Assembly: GCF_000416965.1 (NCBI RefSeq)
Contig: NZ_ATCL01000020.1
Span: forward strand, 124,001 to 188,000
Length of the DNA: 64,000 nt
Direction of reading: 5' to 3'
DNA from: Exiguobacterium chiriqhucha RW-2
GTDB lineage: Bacteria > Bacillota > Bacilli > Exiguobacteriales > Exiguobacteriaceae
The notes beneath the pieces are model-generated. The model was not told the DNA's origin. It did not search any database and saw only the letters and a list, made by a program, of their open reading frames with translations. The position numbers and the translations under genes were made by a program. Below, piece by piece: positions 16,964-26,754 of this stretch; within the stretch, counting starts at the first letter, position 1; every line of letters begins with the position of its first letter.

Positions 16964-17404
16964 ATGAACTCACAAGCAGCACTGAAACTATTATCGACCG
17001 TCCGTCACGAATGGATGAATCGGCTTCAGATGATCTCCTTGTACGCGGCGCTCGAGCCTGAAAAACTTGAGGAGCTGTACGAGCGATATCGTCAGCACGC
17101 CGACGAGGAGAGTGCGCTCATTCGCTTGGACATGCCGACGACGAGTCTCGTCCTCATGCAAGCGAACTGGGAAGGGCGGTTGACCTATAAGGTATCGGCC
17201 GACCGCGTGTCGCTAGACGACGCGCGCGTGGCGGACAAGCTTGTCCGTCTTCTGTCAGGAACGGATGGACCGATTCATGTGACGTTCACGGACGGACTGA
17301 TGGTCCGCGTCTTCGGTCACGTACCGGACGACGTGTTCACGTCAGATGAAGTGTACGAGCAAACAGTAGAATGTTCTACGTTCGTTATAAAGGAGGGGAA
17401 TTAA
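16964..17404 (+). CDS. Spo0B-like H-box protein
   Basis: A 146-residue protein whose first 55 residues match the Spo0B alpha-helical hairpin: TVRHEWMNRLQMISLYAALE has the phosphoacceptor-type His within RHxWMNxLQ. In B. subtilis Spo0B relays phosphate from Spo0F to Spo0A and lies directly before obg, exactly as here. The C-terminal part is shorter than in true Spo0B (about 190 residues) and its ATPase-like fold is not evident. As the region otherwise lacks sporulation genes, this could be a retained phosphotransferase with another partner or a dimerising relic. Confidence 0.72.
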   Translation: MNSQAALKLLSTVRHEWMNRLQMISLYAALEPEKLEELYERYRQHADEESALIRLDMPTTSLVLMQANWEGRLTYKVSADRVSLDDARVADKLVRLLSGTDGPIHVTFTDGLMVRVFGHVPDDVFTSDEVYEQTVECSTFVIKEGN

Positions 17405-18694
17405 ATGTTTGTCGATCAGGTTAATATTTTTGTAAAAGCTGGAGACGGCGGTAAAGGGATGGTTGCATTCCGCCGCGAGAAGTATGTTCCAGACGGTGGA
17501 CCAGCAGGAGGAGACGGAGGTCACGGTGGTGACGTCGTCTTTGAAGTAGAAGAGGGATTACGTACACTCGTTGATTTCCGATTCTCGAAAAAGTTCATCG
17601 CCCATGACGGTGAAAAAGGGATGTCGAAAGGCATGCACGGACGAAAAGCGAAGCCGCTCGTCGTCAAAGTCCCACCAGGTACGATCGTGTTCGATGCACA
17701 AACAGATACGGTCATCGCCGACCTTACCGAGCACGGCCAACGGGCCACGATCGCCAAAGGTGGACGTGGGGGCCGCGGGAACTGTCGTTTTGCGACGCCA
17801 TCTAACCCGGCACCTGAGATTGCCGAGAACGGGGAGCCAGGTCAAGAGCGTGAATTGCGTCTTGAGTTGAAATTGCTCGCTGACGTCGGTCTTGTCGGAT
17901 TCCCGTCAGTCGGGAAATCGACGCTCTTGTCAGTCGTCTCGTCGGCACGCCCGAAAATCGGCGCGTACCACTTCACGACGATCACACCGAACCTCGGTGT
18001 CGTCAAAACGGCAGACGACCGTGACTTCGTCATGGCCGACCTTCCTGGACTCATCGAAGGGGCGAGCCAAGGCGTCGGCCTCGGTCACCAATTCTTGCGT
18101 CACATCGAGCGGACGAAAGTCATCGTCCACATGATCGATATGAGCGGCATGGAAGGGCGCGACCCGTTCGAAGACTACACGACGATCAACCGCGAGCTCG
18201 AGTCGTACAACTTACGTCTCCTCGAGCGTCCGCAAATCGTTGTCGCCAACAAGATGGACATGCCGGATGCGCCGGAATTACTTGAAGAGTTCCAAAAGAA
18301 AATTGGAGACGACGTCAAAGTCTTCCCGATTTCGGCACTCGCCAAAGAAGGACTTCGCAACCTGCTCATCGAAGTAGCTAATCTTGTAGACTCGACACCT
18401 GAGTTCCCACTCGAAGAGCTCGAAGAGAAGACGGCCACACCACGTGTCGTTTATCGTTACGAGAAGGAAGAGAAGGGGTATCAGATTCATATTGATGAAT
18501 ACGAACGCTTCGTGATCACGGGGCCTCGTATCGAGAAGCTCTTCAAGATGACGAACTTCGATCACGACGAATCAATCAAACGCTTTGCGCGTCAAATGCG
18601 TCAAATGGGCGTCGATGACGACCTTCGCAAGTTAGGTGCCGAAGACGGCAGCGTCGTCGCCATCTTGGACTTTGAATTCGAATTCGTCGAATAA
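17405..18694 (+). CDS. obgE: GTPase Obg (CgtA)
   Basis: Essential ribosome-associated GTPase involved in 50S maturation and stress response. The glycine-rich Obg domain covers residues 1-158 ([20 protein letters not shown]). The G domain has GFPSVGKST (G1), [10 protein letters not shown] (G3) and NKMD (G4). The C-terminal OCT domain includes [17 protein letters not shown]. The start ATG immediately follows the stop of the Spo0B-like gene. The 429 residues match the family. Confidence 0.97.
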   Translation: MFVDQVNIFVKAGDGGKGMVAFRREKYVPDGGPAGGDGGHGGDVVFEVEEGLRTLVDFRFSKKFIAHDGEKGMSKGMHGRKAKPLVVKVPPGTIVFDAQTDTVIADLTEHGQRATIAKGGRGGRGNCRFATPSNPAPEIAENGEPGQERELRLELKLLADVGLVGFPSVGKSTLLSVVSSARPKIGAYHFTTITPNLGVVKTADDRDFVMADLPGLIEGASQGVGLGHQFLRHIERTKVIVHMIDMSGMEGRDPFEDYTTINRELESYNLRLLERPQIVVANKMDMPDAPELLEEFQKKIGDDVKVFPISALAKEGLRNLLIEVANLVDSTPEFPLEELEEKTATPRVVYRYEKEEKGYQIHIDEYERFVITGPRIEKLFKMTNFDHDESIKRFARQMRQMGVDDDLRKLGAEDGSVVAILDFEFEFVE

Positions 18695-18728
18695 TCTTTT
18701 TAATTAGGAAATGGAGTGTGAAGTAAAC

Positions 18729-19997
18729 GTGGACCCTGTGCCCTCGTCTAGTTTAATTCTTTATGTAGTTTTAGTTATGTTGTCAGCCTTTTTCTCTTCT
18801 GCCGAGACCGCGCTCTCGAGTGTGAACCGTGTCCGGATGATTCGTATGTCGGAAGATGGGGACAAGGGCGCCAAGCGCGTCCTTCACCTCGTCGACCGCT
18901 TCGACGATACGCTCTCGACGATTCTCGTCGGGAACAACATCGTCAACATCGGGGCGGCGACCGTATCGACGGCCATCGCCACGAGTATTTACTCGGGCGG
19001 GACCGGCCTCGTCATCTCGACGTTCGCGACGACCGTCATCATCTTGATCTTCGGTGAGATTTTACCGAAGTCGCTCGCGAAAGAGTTCGCCGAGAAGTAT
19101 TCGCTTCTCATCAGCGGTATCTTGCTGTTCCTCGTCAAAATCTTGAAACCGGTGACGATGATTTTCACTGGCTTGAAGAAGTTGGTACTCCGGATGATCG
19201 GGATGAACGAAAAAGAACCGTCGGTGACGGAAGAAGAGTTGAAAGTGCTCGTTGATATGGGAGAAGAAGAAGGGGTGCTCGGCGAGACCGAAGCGGAACT
19301 CGTGCATAGCGCCTTCGCCTTCAACGACATCACTGTCGACGATGTGTTGACGCCGCGGATTGATATCCTCGCCGTCGACATCGACGATACGCTCGAAGAA
19401 ATCAAAGACACGATCTTTAGCGGTGGGCATTCTCGTCTACCGGTATATAAAGACTCGATTGACAACGTCATCGGGGTGTTGTCAGAACGTGATTTCCTTC
19501 GTTCGATGATGCGGGATGAAGTGACGGACGTTCGTTCGCTCATTCGTCCGCTCACATACGTATCACCGCAGACAAAATTAATTGAACTGCTCCCAGTCCT
19601 TCAGCAAAAACAATCGCACATGGCGATCGTCCTCGACGAGTTCGGTGGGACGGCCGGCCTCATCACACTCGAAGACATGCTCGAGGAGCTCGTCGGAGAC
19701 ATTTGGGATGAGCACGATGAGTCGATCGTCTATCTCAAACGACTCCGTGACGGCGTCTACGAGTGTATGGCCGACATGGATGTCGATGAGTTTGCGGACG
19801 AGATGGGAATTAAAGAACCTGAAGTAGATGCCAACACGATGGGTGGTTGGATCGTCGAACTGTTAGGAGACATTCCAGAGAAAGGTGCGCGTGTCACGTA
19901 TGAAGACATGACGTTCACCGTTCTCCACGTCGAAAAGCGTCGGATTCGCAAATTGCTCGTCGAAACGGGTCAATCCGAAGCGGCGGAACAAGCGTAA
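18729..19997 (+). CDS. CNNM/CBS-pair transporter-type membrane protein (HlyC/CorC family)
   Basis: The N-terminal DUF21 (CNNM) region has about four membrane helices and the family signature FFSSAETALSSVNRVRM. It is followed by a CBS pair (DVLTPRIDILAVD.. and LIRPLTYVSPQTK) and a C-terminal CorC/HlyC domain with DEFGGTAGLITLEDMLEEL. Members are linked to Mg2+ or cation export and are often misnamed haemolysins. The start is uncertain: GTG 18729 lies nine bases after GGAGTG and is used here, while ATG 18711 would add six residues. Downstream lies a terminator shared with a convergent gene. Confidence 0.9.
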   Translation: MDPVPSSSLILYVVLVMLSAFFSSAETALSSVNRVRMIRMSEDGDKGAKRVLHLVDRFDDTLSTILVGNNIVNIGAATVSTAIATSIYSGGTGLVISTFATTVIILIFGEILPKSLAKEFAEKYSLLISGILLFLVKILKPVTMIFTGLKKLVLRMIGMNEKEPSVTEEELKVLVDMGEEEGVLGETEAELVHSAFAFNDITVDDVLTPRIDILAVDIDDTLEEIKDTIFSGGHSRLPVYKDSIDNVIGVLSERDFLRSMMRDEVTDVRSLIRPLTYVSPQTKLIELLPVLQQKQSHMAIVLDEFGGTAGLITLEDMLEELVGDIWDEHDESIVYLKRLRDGVYECMADMDVDEFADEMGIKEPEVDANTMGGWIVELLGDIPEKGARVTYEDMTFTVLHVEKRRIRKLLVETGQSEAAEQA

Positions 19998-20003
19998 ACG
20001 AAC

Positions 20004-20041
20004 AAAGGAGGGATCGCCAACCGGCGGTCCCTCCTTTTGTT
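20004..20041. terminator. Terminator between convergent genes
   Basis: AAAGGAGGGATCGCC pairs with GGCGGTCCCTCCTTT (one mismatched or wobble position), then TTGTTT. It can serve the plus-strand gene and possibly the convergent Nudix gene. Confidence 0.85.
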
Positions 20042-20817
20042 TATACAGTATGATGGCGCTCGACGCGTTCGAGCAACTCGTAAGGGCGTACTTTATAGAT
20101 GGCGTGCGGCATATACGTCGGGTCGATCGCATCAAGCAGGCGCATCTGGAAATGATCGCGCTTGATATAGTCGCCGACGTTCGAGGCGTCGACCTTGAAG
20201 AAGCCGACTTTTTGCGTCTCGCCTTCTTGCGGTTGCAGGTCGCCCGAGACATAGCGGGCGCGGAACGTGACACAGAGTACGCGCGAGGACACGTTTTGAT
20301 AGATGCCGGTGATCCCATCGACCTCGATCTCAATCCCGGTCTCTTCTTTTACTTCGCGATGCACGGCGTCGACAATCGACTCATGTTCCTCGACTTGTCC
20401 TCCCGGCATCTCATACGTATCGTTCCGATGCGTGTTCTGAACGAGGAGCACCTCGCCGTCGGCGTTCGTGACATAAGCTGTCACGGAGACGATGGTGCGC
20501 GGCGGTGTGTAGTGACCGGTCGGCATCATGAACTCCTCGCTCGACTTGATATATAAATCTTTGCCGAGACGGGCCCGCTTCTTCATCGCCTCGCGGCGCA
20601 GGCTGCTTGAGCGGTAATCGCGTTCGACTTGTTCGTAATGCTCACGGTCGCGATATTCCCAGAGGGCCATGACCTCGCTCTTGTCTTCGGTCACCCAACG
20701 ACCGACGAGACGGGCGCCGTGCGATACCTGAATCGGATACAGGTATGTATGGAAAAACTCGGTGAATTCATCTAAGCGTTCAGGACGGATGGTATACGTT
20801 TTTCGACGATGGAACAT
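20041..20817 (-). CDS. NIPSNAP-Nudix fusion hydrolase
   Basis: Two domains in 258 residues. Residues 1-95 form a NIPSNAP/ABM-like ferredoxin fold (KTYTIRPERLDEFTEFFHTY). Residues about 108-220 form a Nudix hydrolase with the box starting GGQVEEHESIVDAV at 139 and continuing HREVKEETGIEIE, the GX5EX7REUXEEXGU pattern. Nudix enzymes cleave nucleoside diphosphates linked to another group; the substrate cannot be told. The NIPSNAP part may add substrate binding or dimerisation. The first codon follows AGGAGGAATTACC on the minus strand. The gene is monocistronic. Confidence 0.82.
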   Translation of the reverse strand: MFHRRKTYTIRPERLDEFTEFFHTYLYPIQVSHGARLVGRWVTEDKSEVMALWEYRDREHYEQVERDYRSSSLRREAMKKRARLGKDLYIKSSEEFMMPTGHYTPPRTIVSVTAYVTNADGEVLLVQNTHRNDTYEMPGGQVEEHESIVDAVHREVKEETGIEIEVDGITGIYQNVSSRVLCVTFRARYVSGDLQPQEGETQKVGFFKVDASNVGDYIKRDHFQMRLLDAIDPTYMPHAIYKVRPYELLERVERHHTV

Positions 20818-20915
20818 GGTAATTCCTCCTTTGAAGGTGGCTGTCTCTATTCCGAGAAAAAAACGCTTTCCTCACTATTCTTAATTCGGTACTCTATTCG
20901 TTTTTCCCTCTATTC

Positions 20916-20957
20916 AAAAAAAGTCAGCTCGAGCGAATCTGCTCAGGCTGACTTTTT
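20916..20957. terminator. Terminator downstream of the dedA-like gene
   Basis: AAAAAGTCAGC pairs with GCTGACTTTTT and gives a U-tract on both strands. The right arm overlaps the last codons of the DedA-like gene. Confidence 0.8.
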
Positions 20958-21524
20958 AAATAGACGCGGATTCGCGCGGATATAGCGGATGAGGACATAT
21001 AGTCCGATGGCGGTGCCGACGTACGGCAAGAACCCGTGCGAGACTTCACCAATATGACGCCAATTGCTACCAAGCATCATCCCGAGTTTGACGAACACGA
21101 ACGACCAGACGGCGAAGACGACGACGGTCACCGTCAAAAATTTCCGGAACGACAAGCGCATGACGCCGGCGCTAACGGCGAACAGCTGGCGCCAAATGAC
21201 GCTCAGACAGACGATCCAGGCGCCATACGTCTCGAACCATGTCTCGGCGCGCTGCTGCTTCGCTTCACTGATGCGAAATGACTTGTAGAGCCGAAGTGCG
21301 ACAGGACGACCGCCGTAGCGGCCAATCCAATAGAGAACGATTTGACTGAGGACGAACGCCGACCACGCGAGGAGGAAGACGAGCAGGAACGAGACGTCGA
21401 GAGACCCGATCAAGTGGCCCCCATAGGCGAGCACGAGCTCGTTCGGGATGAATTGGATGAAGATGCCGAGCGGGACGCTGAAGACGCCGCAGCCGAGCAA
21501 AAGTTGTTCAAAGAAATGCCACAT
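20943..21524 (-). CDS. DedA family membrane protein
   Basis: A 193-residue DedA/SNARE-associated protein, a class of membrane transporters now linked to lipid flipping. About five hydrophobic segments are seen, with the conserved QFIPNELVLAYGGHL region and IGRYGGRPVALRLYKSFRIS after it. The start is set at ATG 21524 because GGAGGGAACGGTC precedes it; the longer open frame upstream (to 21614) has no ribosome site. It is transcribed alone, away from niaR. The exact substrate is unknown. Confidence 0.82.
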   Translation of the reverse strand: MWHFFEQLLLGCGVFSVPLGIFIQFIPNELVLAYGGHLIGSLDVSFLLVFLLAWSAFVLSQIVLYWIGRYGGRPVALRLYKSFRISEAKQQRAETWFETYGAWIVCLSVIWRQLFAVSAGVMRLSFRKFLTVTVVVFAVWSFVFVKLGMMLGSNWRHIGEVSHGFLPYVGTAIGLYVLIRYIRANPRLFKKSA

Positions 21525-21628
21525 GACCGTTCCCTCCTTTCCAAATTTTGTACGGTCTTTGTTCCATCCATCAGTATAACGGACATGGACCGAAAGCAAA
21601 AGAAAAGATGTCACGTATTTGTGACATC

Positions 21629-22168
21629 TTAGTCGAGCTCGGAGACAAGGACGCCGAGCCGCTCGAGTTCCGAGACGGCGGCATCGATGGCGTCTTCGCT
21701 ATCGGCCTCGAGCGTGTGGATATGCAAGCCACCCGTCAAATGCGAAAGTGGGGCGGCCTGGTTCGCCTCGACCCGTTCGAGGAAAGCACGGACGTCGCGA
21801 CGGCTCTTCACCATCAACTGGCCCGTCAACGAACCGTAGACCGGATGATCGATGATGACGTCCCGAATCGTGACGCCTTCGTCGACGATGGCGTTCATTT
21901 CGGCCTCCATGGCCTCGGCCTCGTGACGACAGACGATTTTACGGGTGTAGGCGGACGGTGACGACTCGCCCGGTAGATAGACGTATCCACGGGCGGTCGC
22001 GACGATTTGATGGCCCTTCGCCTTCAAGAGCGACAAGTCTTGGACGACGACTTGTCGGCTGACGGCGACACGGCGGGCGAGCTCGGAGCCGGTGATCGGC
22101 TCGGAACTCTGTTCAATCATTTCCAATAATGTGCGCCGGCGTTCTTCACCGGCTAAGCGTTTGTTCAT
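21629..22168 (-). CDS. niaR: NAD biosynthesis repressor NiaR
   Basis: Nicotinate-responsive repressor of NAD synthesis genes (YrxA in B. subtilis). The N-terminal winged helix-turn-helix is at about residues 8-60 (TGSELARRVAVSRQVVVQDL), and the C-terminal 3H domain has its three histidines in CRHEAEAM, DHPVYG and GGLHIHTL. It follows nifS with a 23-base overlap, using ATG 22168. Location across from nadBCA is the conserved arrangement, so it most likely controls the shared intergenic region at 23277-23372. Confidence 0.92.
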   Translation of the reverse strand: MNKRLAGEERRRTLLEMIEQSSEPITGSELARRVAVSRQVVVQDLSLLKAKGHQIVATARGYVYLPGESSPSAYTRKIVCRHEAEAMEAEMNAIVDEGVTIRDVIIDHPVYGSLTGQLMVKSRRDVRAFLERVEANQAAPLSHLTGGLHIHTLEADSEDAIDAAVSELERLGVLVSELD

Positions 22169-23276
22169 AAGATCCAACTCTCCTTGCTAAAGTGACGATG
22201 GCTTCGGCGAGTGCCGTCGTGGCTTCGACGGTCGTGTCTTCACCGAAGGAAATGCGGACGAGGCCGTGGCAGGCGCTCGTCTCATAGCCGAGTGACTCGA
22301 GCATCCGGTTCGGTCCGTTCTGGCCGGCCCGACAGGCCGAGCCTGCCGAGACTTGGAAGCCGAGCCCGTCGAGTTCGGTCATCCACCATTGTCCGTCCCG
22401 CTGATTCGAGACGAACGAGAAGATGGCGGGACTCTGCTGGTCGAACTCGAGCCAGTCCACGTAAGACGATGTCTTCTCTTTCAAGATAGCACGAAACGCC
22501 AAGAAATTTCTTTCATGACGTGTCCGTGCCTCGTGCCGGTCGGTGAACGCTTTAACGAACGCACAGATGCCGGGGACGTCAATCGTGCCGGGACGAATGC
22601 CGTACTGATGGTGTCCCGGATAATAGGGCGGTGGCAACAGCCGTTCCATATAGAGGCCGCCGACGCCTTTTGGACCGCCGACCTTATGGGCGCTGAACGA
22701 ATAGGCGTCAATCCCGTCGACCGAGACAGGAATCTTGCCGAGCGCCTGGACGCCGTCGATGTGGAGCAACACTTTCTTATATTTCAATTGGCAGAGGATG
22801 TTGTGGAGCGGCAGCGTCCAACCCGTATCGGAGTTGACGTGCTGGAACGTCACGAGCCCGATATCACGGTCGAGCAGACGCGTGAACGTCTCTTGGTCGA
22901 AGCGACCGTCTTTCAGTTTCAGGCGATGGACGGTCACGCCTTCCGCTTCCCATTCGTCGAGAAGGAGGGCGACCGAGTCGTGCTCTTGCCACGACGTGAT
23001 GACTTCACTGCCTTTCATGCGCTTACGGAGACTCGTTAGCGCGATATAGTTGCTCTCCGAGCCGCTGCCGGTGAAGAGCAACTTCCCGCGGAGCATGTCG
23101 AGCCCGAGAGCCTGCTTCACCAAACGCCTTGCCTCGGTCAAGTAATCTTCGGCCATATATCCGTGCGTGTGGAGGGAAGACGGATTACCGTATACGCTCC
23201 GCGCCATGGCGACGTAATGGTCGAGGGCGGATTTTGTCATCGGGTGCGTCGCCGCATAATCAAAGTAACGGTTCAT
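22146..23276 (-). CDS. nifS: Cysteine desulfurase NifS, NAD-cluster type
   Basis: PLP enzyme that moves sulfur from cysteine for Fe-S cluster assembly; in B. subtilis the homologue serves NadA. The PLP lysine lies in YSFSAHKVGGPKG and the catalytic Cys in VSAGSACRAGQNG. The 376 residues match the group. It is divergent from nadB and co-transcribed with niaR, with overlapping ends. It is distinct from the iscS at 56335, which lies with cymR and mnmA. Confidence 0.93.
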   Translation of the reverse strand: MNRYFDYAATHPMTKSALDHYVAMARSVYGNPSSLHTHGYMAEDYLTEARRLVKQALGLDMLRGKLLFTGSGSESNYIALTSLRKRMKGSEVITSWQEHDSVALLLDEWEAEGVTVHRLKLKDGRFDQETFTRLLDRDIGLVTFQHVNSDTGWTLPLHNILCQLKYKKVLLHIDGVQALGKIPVSVDGIDAYSFSAHKVGGPKGVGGLYMERLLPPPYYPGHHQYGIRPGTIDVPGICAFVKAFTDRHEARTRHERNFLAFRAILKEKTSSYVDWLEFDQQSPAIFSFVSNQRDGQWWMTELDGLGFQVSAGSACRAGQNGPNRMLESLGYETSACHGLVRISFGEDTTVEATTALAEAIVTLARRVGSYEQTLSR

Positions 23277-23313
23277 CGTAAAGCTCCCCTTTTCTTATGT
23301 TGTCTTCTTCACA

Positions 23314-23342
23314 AAATTATGCGAAACTAGTTTACAAGTCAA
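23314..23342 (-). promoter_or_regulatory. Promoter of nifS-niaR
   Basis: On the minus strand TTGACT, 17 bp, TAATTT. It lies in the 96-bp divergent region with nadB, where NiaR is expected to bind; I do not assign a specific operator. Confidence 0.65.
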
Positions 23343-23372
23343 CATTACATATGAAAAACAGGTGATATACAG

Positions 23373-24806
23373 ATGTCTTTACAGTTTGAACGGGTCGATG
23401 TGTTGATTATCGGGGCCGGTTTGGCCGCTGTGACGGTCGCCCTCCATCTGCCCCGGACGTTGAACGTCCTGCTCGTCGCCAAGCATGAAGTGACGAGTGC
23501 GAACTCGGACTTGGCTCAAGGCGGAATCGCGAGCTCGTACTTGGAACCGTCGAGCGTCGACCATGAGCGGGATACGCTCGTCGCCTCGAAACTTGCGGCC
23601 GTGCCCGACCGTGTTTATACACTCGTCGAGGAAGGGCGGACGGCGATTCAAGAGCTGGAGCGGTTCGGCGTCGTCTTCGATCGCGACGCGACTGGCTACG
23701 CGGTCGGTCGGGAAGGTGCCCATGGCATGAATCGAATCTTTCACGCCGGTGGCGATGAGACGGGACGGCACGTGATGGCGACGCTGCGGCGTCAACTGCC
23801 TGACAATGTGACCGTCATGGAGCATGTCCTGATCGATACGTTGACGAAAAGCGATGGCCGTGTGAGCGGGGCGACCGGTTTCAACGGTGAGACACGCCTC
23901 CACGTTCAGGCCGGGGCCGTCGTCCTCGCGACCGGTGGCATCGGCGGACTGATTGACTGGACGTCGAACTGTCGCTCGGTCACAGGAGACGGGCTCGTCT
24001 TGGCAGAATCGGTCGGGGCTCGGCTCACGAACTTGTCTCGGATTCAGTTTCATCCGACGCTACTCGCAGTCGATTCACCCCATCTCGTGACCGAAGCGCT
24101 ACGCGGGGCGGGAGCCACGCTCGTCGATACGTCCGGGAACCATGTGATGGGACAACACCCGCTCGGTAGCCTCGCCCCGAGGGATGAGGTCGCACGAACG
24201 CTCACGAACCATGTCGGACCGGTGTACTTGGATACGAGTCGTGTCGAACGGCTCGATGAGCGGTTCCCGAAACTGGTGGCGACATGTGACGCGCACGGCA
24301 TCGACATCCGGCGCATCCCGGTCCGGCCGGGACTACATTTCCACATGGGCGGTGTCGACGTCGACGCCTATGGACGAACCAAGGTAGCGGGACTATATGC
24401 GGTCGGGGAGGTCGCCGATACGGGCGTCCATGGGAAGAATCGACTCGCGTCAAACTCGTTACTTGAATGCTGGGTGTTCGGGAAGCGGGTGGCGGCGACG
24501 ATGACTTTGGAGGAGAAGCCGTTCACGGTGAACGAGACGACCGTATTTGAGGTTTCAGATGATCTGTTCGGCCGCTATCGGCAACAGATTGGGGAATGGC
24601 TGACAATCTCGCCGCAACTCGGCAAAATCGTAAGTTTCTTAGAAAATACCCAACAACTGCCACGAACGAAACACGTGACAAGACAATTAAGTGAACAGAC
24701 ATTGAGTATAGAAGCGGCACGGCTTTTGGCTCGTGCCATGATGAGGACGGAGGATGGTTATGAACAAGATCGCTTTGCGCGAACAGCTGACGGCATTTCT
24801 ACATGA
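23373..24806 (+). CDS. nadB: L-aspartate oxidase NadB
   Basis: FAD enzyme oxidising L-aspartate to iminoaspartate, the first step of de novo NAD synthesis. The dinucleotide motif VLIIGAGLAAVTVAL is at the N-terminus, followed by NSDLAQGGIAS. The HMGGVDVDAYGRT and GEVADTGVHGKNRLASNSLLE segments are typical of the fumarate reductase/NadB family. At 477 residues it is shorter than many NadB proteins, mainly at the C-terminus. nadC begins inside its 3' end. Confidence 0.95.
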   Translation: MSLQFERVDVLIIGAGLAAVTVALHLPRTLNVLLVAKHEVTSANSDLAQGGIASSYLEPSSVDHERDTLVASKLAAVPDRVYTLVEEGRTAIQELERFGVVFDRDATGYAVGREGAHGMNRIFHAGGDETGRHVMATLRRQLPDNVTVMEHVLIDTLTKSDGRVSGATGFNGETRLHVQAGAVVLATGGIGGLIDWTSNCRSVTGDGLVLAESVGARLTNLSRIQFHPTLLAVDSPHLVTEALRGAGATLVDTSGNHVMGQHPLGSLAPRDEVARTLTNHVGPVYLDTSRVERLDERFPKLVATCDAHGIDIRRIPVRPGLHFHMGGVDVDAYGRTKVAGLYAVGEVADTGVHGKNRLASNSLLECWVFGKRVAATMTLEEKPFTVNETTVFEVSDDLFGRYRQQIGEWLTISPQLGKIVSFLENTQQLPRTKHVTRQLSEQTLSIEAARLLARAMMRTEDGYEQDRFARTADGIST

Positions 24807-25629
24807 GGACATCGGCTTTGGCGATATCTCGAGCGGACTGATTGATCAGCGCGAGACGTCATTCGCCACGGTCACCGCCAAAATGGATGGGGTGTTCTGT
24901 GGCATGGATGTCGTCCTGGAGCTGGCCCAGATGCAACGGCTCGTCGTCGAGTCATGCCAACCGGACGGCACGGTTGTCTCAACTGGAGATGAACTGTTCA
25001 CGTTGCGGGGCAAGACACGGACGCTCCTCGAGACGGAACGGGTGTTATTGAACCTTATCCAACATTTGAGCGGGATCGCCACGATGACGCGGCGCTGCGT
25101 CGAACAGCTCAATGACCCGACGATTGCCGTCACGGACACGCGGAAGACGACACCTGGACTCCGCATGCTCGAGAAGCATGCCGTCCGTTCGGGTGGTGGG
25201 AAGAACCACCGGCTCCGGCTCGACGATGCCGTCATGATTAAAGACAACCACATCACGGCACTCGGTGGGATCACGAACGCGGTCGCCCGGGCCCGGATGC
25301 TTGCCGGCCACACGACGCCGATTGAAGTCGAGGTCGAGACGCTCGAACAGTTGCATGAGGCGATTGCGGCGGACGCCGACATCATCATGTTCGACAACCG
25401 GACGCCAGAAGAACTGAAGGCGTGGCGTGCGCTCGTCCCAAGTCATATCAAGACGGAAGCGTCAGGCGGCATCACGGTCGAGACGATCGCCTCGTATCGC
25501 GGTACGGGCGTCGACGTCATCTCAATCGGGCAGTTGACCCATTCGGTGACGGCGCTCGATTGTAGTTTAAATCTCGTAGGAGGAATCAAACATGCAGTTA
25601 CTCGGAACGATGCCAGCGCTATACGCTGA
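24760..25629 (+). CDS. nadC: Nicotinate-nucleotide pyrophosphorylase NadC
   Basis: Quinolinate phosphoribosyltransferase making nicotinate mononucleotide. The motifs [24 protein letters not shown] and KDNHITALG are present, and [10 protein letters not shown] contributes to the active site. ATG 24760 follows GGAGG and overlaps nadB by 47 bases. The 3' end overlaps nadA by 38 bases, so the three genes look translationally coupled. 289 residues. Confidence 0.95.
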   Translation: MNKIALREQLTAFLHEDIGFGDISSGLIDQRETSFATVTAKMDGVFCGMDVVLELAQMQRLVVESCQPDGTVVSTGDELFTLRGKTRTLLETERVLLNLIQHLSGIATMTRRCVEQLNDPTIAVTDTRKTTPGLRMLEKHAVRSGGGKNHRLRLDDAVMIKDNHITALGGITNAVARARMLAGHTTPIEVEVETLEQLHEAIAADADIIMFDNRTPEELKAWRALVPSHIKTEASGGITVETIASYRGTGVDVISIGQLTHSVTALDCSLNLVGGIKHAVTRNDASAIR

Positions 25630-26671
25630 CTTGACGGTTGAACAGATGGAACAACGGATTGAAGCCATTAAAGCACGGCTCGGCAGCCGCCTGTTTTTAC
25701 CGGCCCACCATTATCAAAAGGACGAGGTCGTCCAGTTCGCGGACGCGACCGGAGATTCGCTCCAGCTCGCACGGCTCGCCGAACAGATGAACGAGGCCGA
25801 ATTCATCGTCTTTTGCGGCGTCCACTTCATGGCCGAGACGGCTGACATGTTGACGCGTGACGACCAGCTCGTCATCTTGCCGGATATGCGGGCCGGGTGT
25901 TCGATGGCCGACATGGCTGATATCGATCAAACAGAAATCGCATGGGAAGAATTGACGGACACGTTCGGCGACAGTATCGTCCCGATCACATACGTCAACT
26001 CGACAGCGGCCATCAAGGCATTCGTCGGCAAGCATGGCGGGGCGACGGTCACGTCGTCGAACGCCCATGACATCGTGCGCTGGGCACTCGAAGCGGGCGA
26101 ACGGATCTTGTTCTTGCCGGACCAGCATCTCGGACGCAACACAGCATATGACTTGGGCGTGCCGCTCGAGGCGATGGCCGTCTGGGACCCGCTCCGGGAA
26201 CGACTCGTCTATGAAGGCGATATTGAGGACGTCCGCGTCATTCTATGGAAAGGGCATTGCTCGGTCCATGAGAAGTTCAATGTCGCCCAAATCGAGGCGT
26301 TACGGAAGAACGACCCGGAGCGACGCATCATCGTCCATCCCGAGTGCACGTTCGATGTCGTGCAGGCAGCGGACGAGGCCGGGTCGACGTCATATATCAT
26401 CGACCAGATCGAGGCGAGCGCGCCGGGGACGAAGTGGGCCGTCGGCACCGAGATGAACTTGGTCAATCGACTTGCGGCGACGCACCCTGAGCTCGACATC
26501 AATTCGCTCAACCCGTACATGTGCCCGTGCTTGACGATGAACCGAATCGATTTGCCTCATTTGCTCTGGGCGCTCGAGTCACTCGAGACCGATCCCGTCA
26601 ATATTATTCGCGTCGATCAAGAGACGACAAAGTGGGCGACACTCGCCCTCGAGCGGATGCTCGCACGCTAA
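25592..26671 (+). CDS. nadA: Quinolinate synthase NadA
   Basis: 4Fe-4S enzyme condensing iminoaspartate with dihydroxyacetone phosphate to quinolinate. The three cluster cysteines are seen in [21 protein letters not shown] and [22 protein letters not shown] near the N-terminus is typical. The cluster explains why nifS is kept across the intergenic region. ATG 25592 follows GTAGGAGGAATC. A strong terminator ends the nadBCA operon. Confidence 0.96.
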   Translation: MQLLGTMPALYADLTVEQMEQRIEAIKARLGSRLFLPAHHYQKDEVVQFADATGDSLQLARLAEQMNEAEFIVFCGVHFMAETADMLTRDDQLVILPDMRAGCSMADMADIDQTEIAWEELTDTFGDSIVPITYVNSTAAIKAFVGKHGGATVTSSNAHDIVRWALEAGERILFLPDQHLGRNTAYDLGVPLEAMAVWDPLRERLVYEGDIEDVRVILWKGHCSVHEKFNVAQIEALRKNDPERRIIVHPECTFDVVQAADEAGSTSYIIDQIEASAPGTKWAVGTEMNLVNRLAATHPELDINSLNPYMCPCLTMNRIDLPHLLWALESLETDPVNIIRVDQETTKWATLALERMLAR

Positions 26672-26698
26672 GGACAGGCAATCGCCTGTCCTTTTTTC
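26670..26698 (+). terminator. Terminator of the nadBCA operon
   Basis: AAGGACAGGC, short loop, GCCTGTCCTT and a T-run. Confidence 0.92.
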
Positions 26699-26754
26699 GT
26701 GGCGACGGTTATGGTACAATGAATGCAGTTTTCCTATGAAGAGGAGATATGACC

